Source: Candidatus Gastranaerophilales bacterium (GTDB taxonomy: Bacteria > Cyanobacteriota > Vampirovibrionia > Gastranaerophilales > Gastranaerophilaceae). Taken from it: a stretch of DNA of 61,662 bases. A program made the translations under genes and the position numbers. Positions 23,945-33,045 of the stretch are shown here, piece by piece (position 1 is the stretch's first letter; the number at the start of each line of letters is the position of its first letter). A model generated the notes under the pieces. It was not told the DNA's origin, searched no databases, and worked only from the letters and a program-made list of their open reading frames with translations. Location: contig CALVHA010000014.1 of NCBI GenBank assembly GCA_944327255.1, forward strand, positions 1 through 61,662. Direction: 5' to 3'.

Positions 23945-25838
23945 TAATTTTCTCCGATTTTATTCTGTTATTTATCTTATCTCTTAGCTGCATCTGAATT
24001 TTTAGGGCTTCTGTATCATCTTCATCTGCATTTTTATATAAATTTCGTATCTTCTCTTTTTCTTCTTCCCACCTACAGCGTTGAATCCTTCTTATATTTT
24101 CTTCTATCACGCTTTGGAAGTCCTCTGGTGAAAGGTTTGTAAACGTTTCGGCTATACTTATTAAATCCGTTATAACAAGCTGTACATCCGGGTTTTCTAT
24201 ATATGCCGTATACAATTGCTCAATTAATTCCTTTACATTATTTACGCTACATATTAATTTGTCAATTGTAGATTTTACATTTATTAACGTTTCGTTAGAA
24301 AAGTACGAATTGTCAATCATTTCGTTTATTTGGGCAAATGTGAAATGACTGTCGCTTACCAAAAAAACACTCAATAAATTTTTTTGCGCTTTTTCTGAAA
24401 TTGATACACTTTTTGTTACAATTTTTTTAATTTCATTTTGCGAATTCTGTTCAAAACTATTGTTATAAGCCAGTTTTCGTATTTCTGCTTCAAGAGCCTT
24501 TTCATCTATATTAAGTGCATCTGCTACCATTTTTACGTATTCCGTACGGATAATTTCGTTATGAATTTCCATTAACACAGGAAGAAAATCTTTAAGATAT
24601 TTCGTTTTTTCCTGAGGGGTTTTATATTCTTTTTTATGTTTTAAGAAATTATTCACCTGAAAATCCAAAAGCAGGGGAGCTGTTTGAATAATTTTTTTAA
24701 AACTATCAGCTCCAACAGTTCGTATAAACTCGTCAGGATCTTTCCCCTCAGGCGGGGCAATTACCCTGATTTCGCATGAATATTTATCGTCAGAGGTTGA
24801 AATATAGCTTTCATCAAACTGTTTTATATCTCCCAAACCTTCAAAAGCTTCCTTAATTATTGTTGCTCCACGACTTGTCGCCTTTTGCCCAGCTGAATCT
24901 GTATCAAAGGAAAGATAAATTCGTCTTGATTTAGTATAACGTGATAATAATTTTATATGTTCTGAGGTTAAAGCTGTACCGCAGGCAGCTACCGCATTTT
25001 CAATACCGTGCGCCTGAGCCGAAATTACATCAAAATAACCTTCCATTAAGATAACACCATCTTCGTCTTTTATAGAATCTTTTGCGGTATATAAGCCGTA
25101 TAGCAATTTACTCTTGTTATAAATCAGCGAATCAGAAGAATTCAAGTACTTAGGACTTTGTTCTTTCAAGAGCGCACGGGCTCCAAATGCCACATATTCA
25201 CCTTTTTCATTCTGTATAGGGATAATAATTCTGCCTCTGAAACGGTCTATATAACCATGACCTTCCTTGGACGGAAGAATTAATCCGGCTTTTTCCAAAA
25301 CCTCATTTGAAAAATCCTTCTTCAAAATATCATAAAGTGTTGTATAAGCTTTAGGGGCAATCCCGAGCGTAAATCTGTCTATAATTTCCCTTGAAATAGA
25401 ACGATCTGTCAAATAATCTGTTGCCATTTTTATTTCTTCGGAATGATGATTTATAAGCAAATCATGATAGAATACGGCAGCCTTCTCACAAGCAGACATC
25501 ATTTCATTCTTCAAATCTTTTGAATTTTCATCCTTATGAAATGATGCAGGCATTTCAATATTAAATCTCTGCGCCAAATCTTTTATCAAGTCCATAAATT
25601 CAATATTTTTGGTCTTCATGATAAAAGATAAGGCATCACCGCCAGCACCGCATCCAAAGCATTTATATATTCCGAGCTGTGGGTTTACCGAAAAAGACGG
25701 AGTTTTTTCTTTATGGAAAGGACATAATCCCCAGTAACGACCGCCGTTTTTCTTTAGTATAACCTCTTCTGATACGACCTGGACTATATCAAGCTTACTT
25801 TTTATTTCTGCTATAACTTCTTCAAGAGTTTTTGCCAT
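23937..25838 (-). CDS. dnaG: DNA primase DnaG
   Basis: Synthesises RNA primers at the replication fork. It has 633 residues with the CHC2 zinc ribbon at the N-terminus (Cys39, His42, Cys60, Cys63). The primase core runs from about 120, and the TOPRIM domain has EGYFDVISA near 265-273 and [11 protein letters not shown] near 310-320. A divergent C-terminal helicase-binding region starts at about 440. AGGGTGG precedes the ATG. It lies upstream of rpoD with overlapping ends, so replication and transcription genes share one message. Confidence 0.95.
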   Translation of the reverse strand: MAKTLEEVIAEIKSKLDIVQVVSEEVILKKNGGRYWGLCPFHKEKTPSFSVNPQLGIYKCFGCGAGGDALSFIMKTKNIEFMDLIKDLAQRFNIEMPASFHKDENSKDLKNEMMSACEKAAVFYHDLLINHHSEEIKMATDYLTDRSISREIIDRFTLGIAPKAYTTLYDILKKDFSNEVLEKAGLILPSKEGHGYIDRFRGRIIIPIQNEKGEYVAFGARALLKEQSPKYLNSSDSLIYNKSKLLYGLYTAKDSIKDEDGVILMEGYFDVISAQAHGIENAVAACGTALTSEHIKLLSRYTKSRRIYLSFDTDSAGQKATSRGATIIKEAFEGLGDIKQFDESYISTSDDKYSCEIRVIAPPEGKDPDEFIRTVGADSFKKIIQTAPLLLDFQVNNFLKHKKEYKTPQEKTKYLKDFLPVLMEIHNEIIRTEYVKMVADALNIDEKALEAEIRKLAYNNSFEQNSQNEIKKIVTKSVSISEKAQKNLLSVFLVSDSHFTFAQINEMIDNSYFSNETLINVKSTIDKLICSVNNVKELIEQLYTAYIENPDVQLVITDLISIAETFTNLSPEDFQSVIEENIRRIQRCRWEEEKEKIRNLYKNADEDDTEALKIQMQLRDKINNRIKSEKIND

Positions 25839-25988
25839 AATCCACCCTAACTACATATTAACATTAATAAACTTTATAAGCAAAGAATTCGCCTCCTCAA
25901 TTTGATTGATTTTTGAAACTTGACCTCATATATAACATATGTTAGCATTAAGATACTTAGGTTACTAAAATATACTAATAAAGGGAAA

Positions 25989-26357
25989 ATGAGAGTTAAA
26001 GACTTACCAAAATGTCCTGTTGAAACAACTTTATCTTTGTTAAATTCAAAGTGGAAATTTATTATTATAAGGGAACTGCTTACGGGAACAAAACGTTTTG
26101 GTGAGCTAAAGAATGGAGTCGGAACCATTACACAAAAAGTTTTGACTGCAAATTTAAGAGAAATGGAAGAAAAGGGGCTTGTTGATAGAAAAGTTTATGC
26201 TCAAATCCCGCCAAAAGTTGAATATACACTGACTGATATCGGATACAGTCTTGCGGTTGTATTGGACGGGATGGCAGAATGGGGAACGGCATATAAAGAA
26301 TTCTTAAAAATTCTTGAAAAGCAAGAGAAAAAAACAAACAAAAAAGAGGCTGTTTAA
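25989..26357 (+). CDS. HxlR-family transcriptional regulator
   Basis: A 122-residue winged-helix regulator. I start it at the ATG at 25989, with AAAGGG upstream, rather than an upstream frame extension. Landmarks are CPVETTLSLLNSKWKFIIIRELLTG, RFGELKNGVGTITQKVLTANLREMEEKGLV and the wing with VEYTLTDIGYSL. HxlR proteins act as dimers and often respond to redox or aldehyde stress. Here the Cys is at position 8, in the place where redox-sensing members carry theirs. Its target is unknown; the convergent ferritin gene is not an obvious one. Its stop codon lies in the shared terminator. Confidence 0.88.
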   Translation: MRVKDLPKCPVETTLSLLNSKWKFIIIRELLTGTKRFGELKNGVGTITQKVLTANLREMEEKGLVDRKVYAQIPPKVEYTLTDIGYSLAVVLDGMAEWGTAYKEFLKILEKQEKKTNKKEAV

Positions 26358-26373
26358 AAACAACCTCTTTTTT
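26340..26373. terminator. Bidirectional terminator between hxlR-type gene and ferritin
   Basis: AAAAAAGAGG...CCTCTTTTTT with an inner TGTTT/AAACA pairing. A-run and T-run on both sides allow it to work for both convergent genes. Confidence 0.8.
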
Positions 26374-26384
26374 AATTTTGTAAT

Positions 26385-26894
26385 TTAGCCAATAACAGGT
26401 GCAACAAATGTTCTTGCAGCAAGTTCTTTGTCTAAAGCAAGAAGAGCATTTTTATCATTCCCGATAAGTCTCAAAGTTGCAAGAACCTGACCGACATTAT
26501 CTTCTTCTTCAACCTGTTCTTTAATATACCAATTTAAAAAGCCCATTGCCGCACGGTCTTTAACTTCATCTGCAACATCTGCTAATTTATTAATCAAAGA
26601 TGTGACAAGTTCCTCGTGGGTTAAAATATGTTCAAAAACAGCAAGTGGAGATTCCCAGTCAGTCTCAGGAGCATCTATTGCCATAAGTTTTACTCTACCG
26701 CCACGGCTGTTTACATAATCAAACATTCCCATTGCATGAGCGTGTTCTTCCTGAACCTGAACATCCATCCAGTTTACAAAACCTTTCAGATTTAATGTTT
26801 CAAAGTATGCTTTCATTGAAAGATAGAGGTATTCTGAATATAATTCTGCGTTAATTTGATCATTAAACGCTTTTTCCATTTTTTCGTTTATCAT
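26385..26894 (-). CDS. ftnA: Non-haem bacterial ferritin
   Basis: Iron-storage four-helix-bundle subunit of 169 residues that assembles into a 24-mer cage. The ferroxidase ligands fall at the same numbers as in E. coli FtnA: Glu17, Glu50, His53, Glu94 and Gln127, with site-C Glu residues 126, 129 and 130. The tail is short. A very strong AAAAAGGAGAG ribosome site precedes the ATG, which suggests high expression. It is monocistronic, ending at a bidirectional terminator. No Fur box was identified with confidence in its 5' region. Confidence 0.95.
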   Translation of the reverse strand: MINEKMEKAFNDQINAELYSEYLYLSMKAYFETLNLKGFVNWMDVQVQEEHAHAMGMFDYVNSRGGRVKLMAIDAPETDWESPLAVFEHILTHEELVTSLINKLADVADEVKDRAAMGFLNWYIKEQVEEEDNVGQVLATLRLIGNDKNALLALDKELAARTFVAPVIG

Positions 26895-27121
26895 TTTTTC
26901 TCTCCTTTTTAGCTATTTACGGCTAAATTTTAACACGTAAAGATTTTTATGCAAAGTTTATTTTTTTATGATAATTAATATGGTTAATATTCTATGTACC
27001 TCTAACAGTGACAGTAGTAAATGTCGTTCATATATAATAAAGAACAGAAAAAAAGTTTTAAAAATGTTAAGTATAATTAAATATTATAGCAATTTTTTTA
27101 TCACAGTGTTTTTATATAAAT

Positions 27122-28150
27122 ATGATAGTAAATTTAGTGTCAGGGAAAAGTAATAATCATCTTTCTTCAAATCCAAAAAGCAGAATTTCTTTTAGGGGTA
27201 AAGTTGCCGATGAATTTATTAAAGCAAATCAAGCAGCCGTCCAAAAACCCAAAAAACAAAGTTTTTTTTCAAAATATATGTCAATGCCAAGTGCTACGCT
27301 TATACCAGCAGGTATATTCATAGGGGTTACAATAAATGATTATATCAAGCTTATAAAAGATAAAATTTCCACTGTTAAATATCTTAAACGATTGGGAATT
27401 GCAACAGCTTTAACTTTTGGAAGCATAATTGGGCTTTCTGCATTTTTTTTAAACAAGTCTAACAAGAATTTCACAAAAGCAGAAACATTTTTTAACGAAA
27501 ACAATACAACAAGTGCAAAGCTTGTAAAAAATAATGTTAATGAGGATTATATCGGAGCACAATATGATCCTGTGACAGGTGAAATTTCTATAAATAAGCA
27601 ATATCTAGGTGACCCGTTGTTAAAGACAAAAATGAAATATCTTTTGAAACACGAACTTATACATGCAAAACAGTTTGAAACAATTGCAAGAATGGATGAT
27701 GGGATTGAAAAACTAAATTATTCTTGCATGAAACAATTGTCCAATACTTACAAAAATAAGCCATTATTTAAAAATGCTATAGATACAATCTATAACGAAT
27801 TAGTAGCCGAACCGACACACAAGTATGACAATGTGGAAGTTACCGTATCCGGTTATAAGCTACCTTTCAAGAAATGGACTATTGCAATGCACCGCTTAAT
27901 GAATGATAAAGTAAAGACTTATAAAGATATCCCTATGCTTATAAATAAAGAGCATTACGAAACTGTACGCCAGAAATTAGGAAAACTTTCTACAGAAGAA
28001 GAAAAACTTGCCAATAAATATTATGAAGCTCACTTGAAATATAAAACACCATCTGCTATTGATGTTCTAAATCCATGGTCAGATTACTATAACAATATAC
28101 TGGAAAAAGAAGCATATGCAGTTATGCCATTGTGGGCAAGATATTTCTAG
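27122..28150 (+). CDS. Membrane protein with HExxH metallopeptidase-like motif
   Basis: Unrecognised 342-residue protein. Two hydrophobic segments (about 57-73 and 91-110) follow a basic N-terminus with an ISFRG motif. The remainder holds KYLLKHELIHAKQFE, with a zinc-peptidase HExxH at 177-181, and near the end NNILEKEAYAVM. Glu328 or Glu330 there could be the third ligand in the E-x-E-A pattern common in gluzincin-like families. Gene ends overlap the convergent carbonic anhydrase by 4 bases. There is no ribosome-binding site; the A/T-rich upstream 220 bases hold nothing else I can support. A membrane-bound protease is inferred, not shown. Confidence 0.6.
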   Translation: MIVNLVSGKSNNHLSSNPKSRISFRGKVADEFIKANQAAVQKPKKQSFFSKYMSMPSATLIPAGIFIGVTINDYIKLIKDKISTVKYLKRLGIATALTFGSIIGLSAFFLNKSNKNFTKAETFFNENNTTSAKLVKNNVNEDYIGAQYDPVTGEISINKQYLGDPLLKTKMKYLLKHELIHAKQFETIARMDDGIEKLNYSCMKQLSNTYKNKPLFKNAIDTIYNELVAEPTHKYDNVEVTVSGYKLPFKKWTIAMHRLMNDKVKTYKDIPMLINKEHYETVRQKLGKLSTEEEKLANKYYEAHLKYKTPSAIDVLNPWSDYYNNILEKEAYAVMPLWARYF

Positions 28151-28752
28151 TCAATCAGACTTACAATGCCAGTGTCATGATTAAGATGACATTTTGCTAT
28201 ATAAAGCTCATTATTATCTACTGCGGTTTTAATAATCTTTGATTTTTCAAGCAAAACATCTTCAACCCATTTTGTATGCTGCTGTGCAAAATAGTTATGG
28301 CAAGTAACATCCTCTTCCTTATCCAGAACTGGATATACACATTTAATAATCGACTGAAAATCTTCTGTAATTTCAGGATAATGATCCTTTGCATACTTCA
28401 TAACACCGCAATCGTCATGACCTAGCAGTATTAGCAAAGGGGTTTTTAATTTCTTAACAGCATATTCTATACTTTCAATAATATTGGGACCTGCAGTTAT
28501 CCCTGCAACTCTCACTACAAAAAGCTCACCGATACCACAATCAAATATGATTTCAGGAACGACTCTGGAATCGGAACAGCTCAAAACAACCGCATATGGT
28601 TCCTGATGATGAGCAAATTTTTGTAAATGCTCTAAAGACATATTATCAGCTGTTGGAGTTCCATTTACAAAATTCTGATTTCCCTTTAAAAGCTTTTCAA
28701 GTTCTTTTTTTGCTTTCGGAAAAATATTTTCCGGAATATTAAATTCGCTCAC
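28147..28752 (-). CDS. Beta-class carbonic anhydrase
   Basis: Zinc enzyme interconverting CO2 and bicarbonate, 201 residues. The signature is intact: Cys59, Asp61 and Arg63 in SCSDSRV, then His112 and Cys115 in GHDDCG, giving the two-Cys one-His zinc site with the Asp-Arg dyad. No signal peptide is seen, so it is cytoplasmic, supplying bicarbonate to carboxylases. The start is GTG, chosen because an ideal AAGGAGGT site precedes it. It lies 9 bases after the HAD hydrolase gene in the same direction, so it is probably the last of a nudix-HAD-carbonic anhydrase unit. Confidence 0.93.
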   Translation of the reverse strand: MSEFNIPENIFPKAKKELEKLLKGNQNFVNGTPTADNMSLEHLQKFAHHQEPYAVVLSCSDSRVVPEIIFDCGIGELFVVRVAGITAGPNIIESIEYAVKKLKTPLLILLGHDDCGVMKYAKDHYPEITEDFQSIIKCVYPVLDKEEDVTCHNYFAQQHTKWVEDVLLEKSKIIKTAVDNNELYIAKCHLNHDTGIVSLID

Positions 28753-28761
28753 ATTACCTCC

Positions 28762-29565
28762 TTAAACTTTTATTTTGCAAAACTTTTCAACTGCTTTTAC
28801 AAAACCGTCATTTTCGATTGTTTCAGTAACAAAATCCGCGCATTCTTTCAATCCGGGAGTCCCATTTCCCATTGCAACAGAAATCCCTCCGGCCTTCAAG
28901 AGTTCAATATCATTATCTTGATCACCGATGGTCATAACCTCTTCAGGCTTAAATCCCCATAAATTCCTTAAAAATTCAACGGCACAAGATTTTTTAGCCT
29001 CATTATTTGTAATTTCACAAAAATATGGTGTTGATTTAACAATATAAAGTTCAGGCATTTTGTCTCTCAAATAATTAACCCACCCCGTAACTTTTTGCGC
29101 ATCATCAAAATCAATTGCAAGCATCTTATTAACATTTTTTATTTCTAAATCATCAAAATTACAAACTTCATATGGAATATATCTTTCACCGGTATATCGT
29201 CTTATTGCAATATTATCATTTTCAACATATAAAACATCATCCATATAAAGATTCATATGAATATTATTTTCTTTTGCCCATTTAATAATCTCTCTGGCTC
29301 TTTCCGGTGAAAGAGTTTTTTCATATAGAACTTTTCCGTTTTCGCCCTGCTCTTTAATCAACCCGCCCTGATAAGAAACCAGAGGAGTTGTAATACCAAG
29401 TTCTTCAGCAATATTTGTTGTAGCATAATGCATTCTTCCTGTCACGAGAACAACTTTTATGCCATGTTCGCAAAGGTCTTTAATACACTTTTTTACAGCA
29501 GGTCTGAAAACAAAATCATAACCCAAAATCGTTCCGTCAATATCGGTTGCGACCATTTTTATCAT
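28762..29565 (-). CDS. Cof-type HAD phosphatase
   Basis: Haloacid-dehalogenase-superfamily sugar or nucleotide phosphatase with a C2B cap. From the ATG at 29565 it has 267 residues. Motif I is DIDGT with nucleophile Asp8, motif II is VTGR, and the late motifs III and IV are KKSCAVEFL and GDQDNDIELLKAGG. The start codon overlaps the stop of the nudix gene by 4 bases, with AAGGGG upstream, so a longer frame from a TTG is rejected. Substrate range in this family is broad and cannot be read from sequence. Confidence 0.9.
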   Translation of the reverse strand: MIKMVATDIDGTILGYDFVFRPAVKKCIKDLCEHGIKVVLVTGRMHYATTNIAEELGITTPLVSYQGGLIKEQGENGKVLYEKTLSPERAREIIKWAKENNIHMNLYMDDVLYVENDNIAIRRYTGERYIPYEVCNFDDLEIKNVNKMLAIDFDDAQKVTGWVNYLRDKMPELYIVKSTPYFCEITNNEAKKSCAVEFLRNLWGFKPEEVMTIGDQDNDIELLKAGGISVAMGNGTPGLKECADFVTETIENDGFVKAVEKFCKIKV

Positions 29566-30089
29566 AAATTTAAACCCCTTAAGATTGCGCAAAGAGTTTT
29601 TGCATCATTAATTGTGCCATCTTTTATTTTTGCATTGGCTTCATCTATCTTCATTTCAAAAGCCGAGAGGATTTCACCATCGTCAGGATGTTCTCCTACA
29701 TATGTCAAATTTTCTGCTTTATAAAGATATAACTTTTCATCACAAAATCCAGGAGAAGTATTGATATATCCTAAACTTGTCCATTTTGAAGCCCTGTAAC
29801 CCGTTTCTTCTTCCAGTTCTCTTTTACAGGCCTCATCAGGATTTTCACCCTTTTCTAACTTGCCCGCAGGCAATTCAAAAACTGTTTCTGCAATCGGATA
29901 ACGGAACTGTTTTACCATTAGAATAGTTTCAGCATCCTTTAACGCAAGAATAACAACACCGCCAGAGTGTCTTACAACTTCTCTGAAGGAATTTTTACCT
30001 GTAGCAAGTTCAACTTCATCTCTTTGAACGGTCATAATCTTGCCGTCATAAACACATTCGGATGTTAAAGTTTTCTCTTCAAAATTCAT
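29562..30089 (-). CDS. Nudix hydrolase (ADP-ribose pyrophosphatase-like)
   Basis: A 175-residue pyrophosphohydrolase. The full Nudix box is present (GKLEKGENPDEACKRELEEETG, G-x5-E-x7-REL-x-EE-x-G), preceded by VVRHSGGVVILAL and VKQFRYPIAETVFELPAG. These are typical of ADP-sugar pyrophosphatases such as YqkG/NudF. It is followed by an overlapping HAD phosphatase, a sensible partner for nucleotide-sugar turnover. A perfect TATAAT lies six bases before the ATG and there is no ribosome-binding site, so the operon mRNA may be leaderless. Confidence 0.9.
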   Translation of the reverse strand: MNFEEKTLTSECVYDGKIMTVQRDEVELATGKNSFREVVRHSGGVVILALKDAETILMVKQFRYPIAETVFELPAGKLEKGENPDEACKRELEEETGYRASKWTSLGYINTSPGFCDEKLYLYKAENLTYVGEHPDDGEILSAFEMKIDEANAKIKDGTINDAKTLCAILRGLNL

Positions 30090-30095
30090 ACTTAA

Positions 30096-30101
30096 ATTAT
30101 A
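30096..30101 (-). promoter_or_regulatory. Consensus -10 box for a leaderless transcript
   Basis: Perfect TATAAT on the minus strand, six bases (TTAAGT) before the nudix ATG. It lies between the 3' end of rnpB and the nudix gene. Confidence 0.55.
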
Positions 30102-30116
30102 TCATAAGAAAAAAAT

Positions 30117-30573
30117 AAAGCAGCTCATAAGCCGTGTTCTGTTTCAAGATAATCATCTGTCTTGTATTGAAATTACTTTCAATCTCCAGCGATTTGTCGG
30201 AAGTGGGCGGACACCTCATAGCCTTCCTGTCAATCTTGCATCCGATTGGGGGTTGCCTAGCCGGTATTTCTCAATACCGCTGGTGATGCTCTTACCTCAC
30301 CGTTGCACCATCGCCTGTGATTAACAAATCCATCGGCAGTCTCATACGTAATTTGCTTCTGTGAAGTTTATTTTGTAAACTCTTACATAGCTGCCGCAAG
30401 TTTTACCATCCAAAACCTAACACTTCTGCAAGTCTTTTCAGGCTCATTCCGACTTACGCATTTCATTTCTGTGGTCCTGTCCACCGGTTCACACCGTCCG
30501 GAGTTTCTCCGGCAATCTGTCCTTGGATGCACGGACTTTCCTCACCTGTATGGCGCGATTATCCGGCTGCTTT
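30117..30573 (-). ncRNA. rnpB: RNase P RNA (bacterial class A)
   Basis: Catalytic RNA that matures tRNA 5' ends. Reading the minus strand, the 5' end AAAGCAGC pairs with the 3' end GCTGCTTT (helix P1). The diagnostic conserved pieces follow in order: GAGGAAAGTCCGTGC near the 5' end, GGTAAAACTTGCGGCAGC in the middle, the GGTGAGGTAAGAGC...ACCAGCGG region, and a 3' part with CCACTTCCGACAA and AACACGGCTTATGAGCTG. Length, about 457 bases, is normal for type A. It explains the 500-base stretch without protein genes. Confidence 0.93.
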
Positions 30574-30603
30574 ATTTTTAATTACAAATTAACATAAAAT
30601 TTA

Positions 30604-30957
30604 TTATTCATCAACTTTTTCGTCTTGTTTTGCCTGTTTTTCTTTACCGCTTTCGGCAACCTTCCAGCATTCCCTTAAATTTTCGGCAGTTGCAGACTTG
30701 CCGAACCAACGTTGGACATATTTTTCGTCAGGTCCAAGCGAACCGTTTGTTTTTTCAAAAGTGTTTAGATTAAAAGTTGCTTCAGAAATAGCAATACTTA
30801 TAACGACATGAGGATTCGGATCCCTATGCGGATCCATAGAAAGTTTTAAATTATTATATTTCTCCGGTCTATAACTGCTTGCATTGTGAGCATCCGAATT
30901 TAAGTCTTTAATTAAAGCTTTTAAATCTCCTGCCATTTCATTTAAAGTTTTTCCCAC
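30604..30957 (-). CDS. Small hypothetical protein in the motor-pair operon
   Basis: Unrecognised 117-residue protein with a GTG start preceded by AGGA. N-terminal helix (GKTLNEMAGDLKALIKDLN), then a central segment with YNNLKLSMDPHRDPNPHVVISIAISEATFNLNTF that reads as beta strands, then a short helix and a charged tail (KEKQAKQDEKVDE). No signal peptide or membrane segment. It follows the UPF0210 gene by 17 bases and is the last gene before rnpB, so it probably belongs to the operon that starts with the MotA/ZorA-like gene. Confidence 0.65.
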   Translation of the reverse strand: MGKTLNEMAGDLKALIKDLNSDAHNASSYRPEKYNNLKLSMDPHRDPNPHVVISIAISEATFNLNTFEKTNGSLGPDEKYVQRWFGKSATAENLRECWKVAESGKEKQAKQDEKVDE

Positions 30958-30974
30958 TTAAATTATCCTTTCAA

Positions 30975-32342
30975 TTAATTATTAAGACTATGTATAGGTG
31001 CCGGAATTCTTCCACCGCGATTTACAAAGTTTTCAGAGGACAGACTATTTACAGGCATGATCGGAGCTTCACCCAATAGTCCGCCAAAGTATATTTTATC
31101 ACCAACGTTCTTACCTATAGCAGGTATAACCCTTACTGCAGTTGTTTTTTTATTAATCATACCGATTGCCATTTCATCAGCTATAATTCCTGCAATTGTG
31201 CTTACCGGAGTATTTCCTGGAATTGCAATCATATCAAGACCTACAGAACAAACACAGGTCATTGCCTCAAGTTTGTCAAATGTAAGATAACCGTTTGACG
31301 CCGCTTCTATCATTCCCGCATCCTCTGAAACAGGGATAAACGCTCCTGACAATCCGCCTACATGTGAACTTGCCATAATACCACCTTTTTTAACGGCATC
31401 ATTAAGCATTGCAAGAGCTGCAGTTGTCCCATGCGCCCCGGCATGTTCCAATCCCATTGCCTGAAAAATTCCTGCAACACTGTCACCTTCAGCAGGAGTC
31501 GGTGCAAGTGAGAGATCAATAACCCCAAATGGGATATCGAGTTTTTTTGCCAATTTTCTTCCGACAAGCTCACCCGTTGATGTAATCTTATATGCAATTT
31601 CTTTTATCTTATTTGCAACTTCTGTTAAATTTGCATCTTTTGGTAAACATTCAATAGCAGCCTTCACAACACCGGGGCCTGACACACCTATATTTAAAGC
31701 GCATTCAGGTTCTCCATAACCGCAATATGCACCCGCCATAAACGGATTATCACTTGCAGAATTACAGAAACATACAAGCTTTGCAGCACCAATGCTGTCT
31801 CTATCTCTGGTAAGTTCAGCTGATTTCTTAATTATTTCAGCCATTTTTAATACAGCATCCATATTTATACCAGCTTTTGAAGTAGCAAGATTTATTGAAG
31901 AACACAATCTTTCCGTTTGCGCTAAAGCTTCAGGAATACTCTCAATCAATAGTTTATCACCTTTAGTAAATCCCTTTTCTACAAGAGCCGAAAAGCCTCC
32001 AATAAAATTTACCCCTACTTCCTGTGCAGCTTTATCAAGAGTTTTGGCTATTTTTACATAATCAGGATTCGTACAAGCTTCCCCTATAAGAGAGATTGGT
32101 GTAACTGCAATACGTTTATTTATAATCGGAATAGAATAATCATTTTCTAATTCATTGGCATATTCAACCAAATTTGCTGCATATTTTTTAATTTTATTAT
32201 AAATTTTCTCACAAACTACATTTACATCAGGATGAATACAATCTCTTAAACTCAAAGCCAGAGTCACAGTCCTGATATCTAGGTTGTGAAGTTTTATCAT
32301 ATTTATTGTTTCTAATATAAAATTTTCGTTAATTCCCGCCAA
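30975..32342 (-). CDS. UPF0210 (PFL/DUF711) family protein
   Basis: Conserved cytoplasmic protein of 455 residues, close to the family length. Family blocks are [24 protein letters not shown] near the start, [21 protein letters not shown], the Gly/Cys-rich [25 protein letters not shown] and [15 protein letters not shown]. The family is related in fold to glycyl radical enzymes and pyruvate formate-lyases, but no function is settled. The TTG start lies inside the OmpA/MotB-like gene (14-base overlap) and is needed to keep the N-terminal motif. Its coupling to a membrane motor pair is unusual. Confidence 0.85.
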   Translation of the reverse strand: MAGINENFILETINMIKLHNLDIRTVTLALSLRDCIHPDVNVVCEKIYNKIKKYAANLVEYANELENDYSIPIINKRIAVTPISLIGEACTNPDYVKIAKTLDKAAQEVGVNFIGGFSALVEKGFTKGDKLLIESIPEALAQTERLCSSINLATSKAGINMDAVLKMAEIIKKSAELTRDRDSIGAAKLVCFCNSASDNPFMAGAYCGYGEPECALNIGVSGPGVVKAAIECLPKDANLTEVANKIKEIAYKITSTGELVGRKLAKKLDIPFGVIDLSLAPTPAEGDSVAGIFQAMGLEHAGAHGTTAALAMLNDAVKKGGIMASSHVGGLSGAFIPVSEDAGMIEAASNGYLTFDKLEAMTCVCSVGLDMIAIPGNTPVSTIAGIIADEMAIGMINKKTTAVRVIPAIGKNVGDKIYFGGLLGEAPIMPVNSLSSENFVNRGGRIPAPIHSLNN

Positions 32343-33033
32343 AATTAAACCCGAACGCTTTAGATATGTTCTTCCCTTTCACTCTTATTTTCAATTCTAC
32401 TCGTCTGCTTTTTGCATAATCTTCTTTTCCGTTTTTGTCAAGAACAGGTTCTGAGAAAGATTTTCCTTCAACAGTAACGATTTTACGAAGTTTTTCATCA
32501 TTTTTTTTGTTGTAATTTGTTTTAAACATATAGTCCTGAACTGAACCGGCTCTTTGCAAACTTAATTGCATGTTCTTCGTAAACTGATCATTTGGAGTTT
32601 TTGCATCTTTAAAAGATTGTGAGTCAGTATGACCTTGTATGATAATATTTTCAATATTTTCAGCTAGTTCAGGATTGGAAAATATTGTATTTATATAAAT
32701 CGGAACGAATTTATCTAAAAATTGTTTCCCCTTAGGAGAAAGTTGATAACTGCCGACAGCGAATAACTGCAAGTCCGAAATCTTAACATTCCCTGTCATT
32801 TTATCAACTTCAACATCAATTTTAGCTTCTTTAAACTGTTTTGCAAGCTGTTCGGATACAGCCATTTGTGTTTTCTGAAACTTTAAAGATTCCTGGGTAA
32901 ATCCTGTCATTGCAAGAACAAACAGGGTCATGAAAATAATTGCCAAACCTAATAACAAATCGGACATTGTTGTCCAGAAAATATTATTATCAGCATTGTA
33001 TTCTACATTTTTTTTTCTTCCGTAAATACTCAA
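32329..33033 (-). CDS. OmpA/MotB-like protein (ZorB-like)
   Basis: A 234-residue inner-membrane protein with one N-terminal helix (about 18-43) and a C-terminal OmpA-type peptidoglycan-binding domain (about 90-225: [34 protein letters not shown]). The helix carries Asp25 in [17 protein letters not shown], at the place of the ion-binding Asp of MotB and ZorB. The start is TTG with GGAGAA upstream. It follows the MotA/TolQ-like gene by 12 bases. Together they should form a peptidoglycan-anchored ion-driven complex. A gliding, defence (Zorya) or envelope-energising role cannot be separated from sequence. Confidence 0.8.
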   Translation of the reverse strand: MSIYGRKKNVEYNADNNIFWTTMSDLLLGLAIIFMTLFVLAMTGFTQESLKFQKTQMAVSEQLAKQFKEAKIDVEVDKMTGNVKISDLQLFAVGSYQLSPKGKQFLDKFVPIYINTIFSNPELAENIENIIIQGHTDSQSFKDAKTPNDQFTKNMQLSLQRAGSVQDYMFKTNYNKKNDEKLRKIVTVEGKSFSEPVLDKNGKEDYAKSRRVELKIRVKGKNISKAFGFNFGGN

Positions 33034-33045
33034 CTTATTTCTCCG

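Noticed and set aside
26968..27153. 61-codon frame upstream of the HExxH membrane protein
   Set aside because: No ribosome site, low-complexity A/T-driven composition, and it overlaps the start of the better supported gene in another frame.
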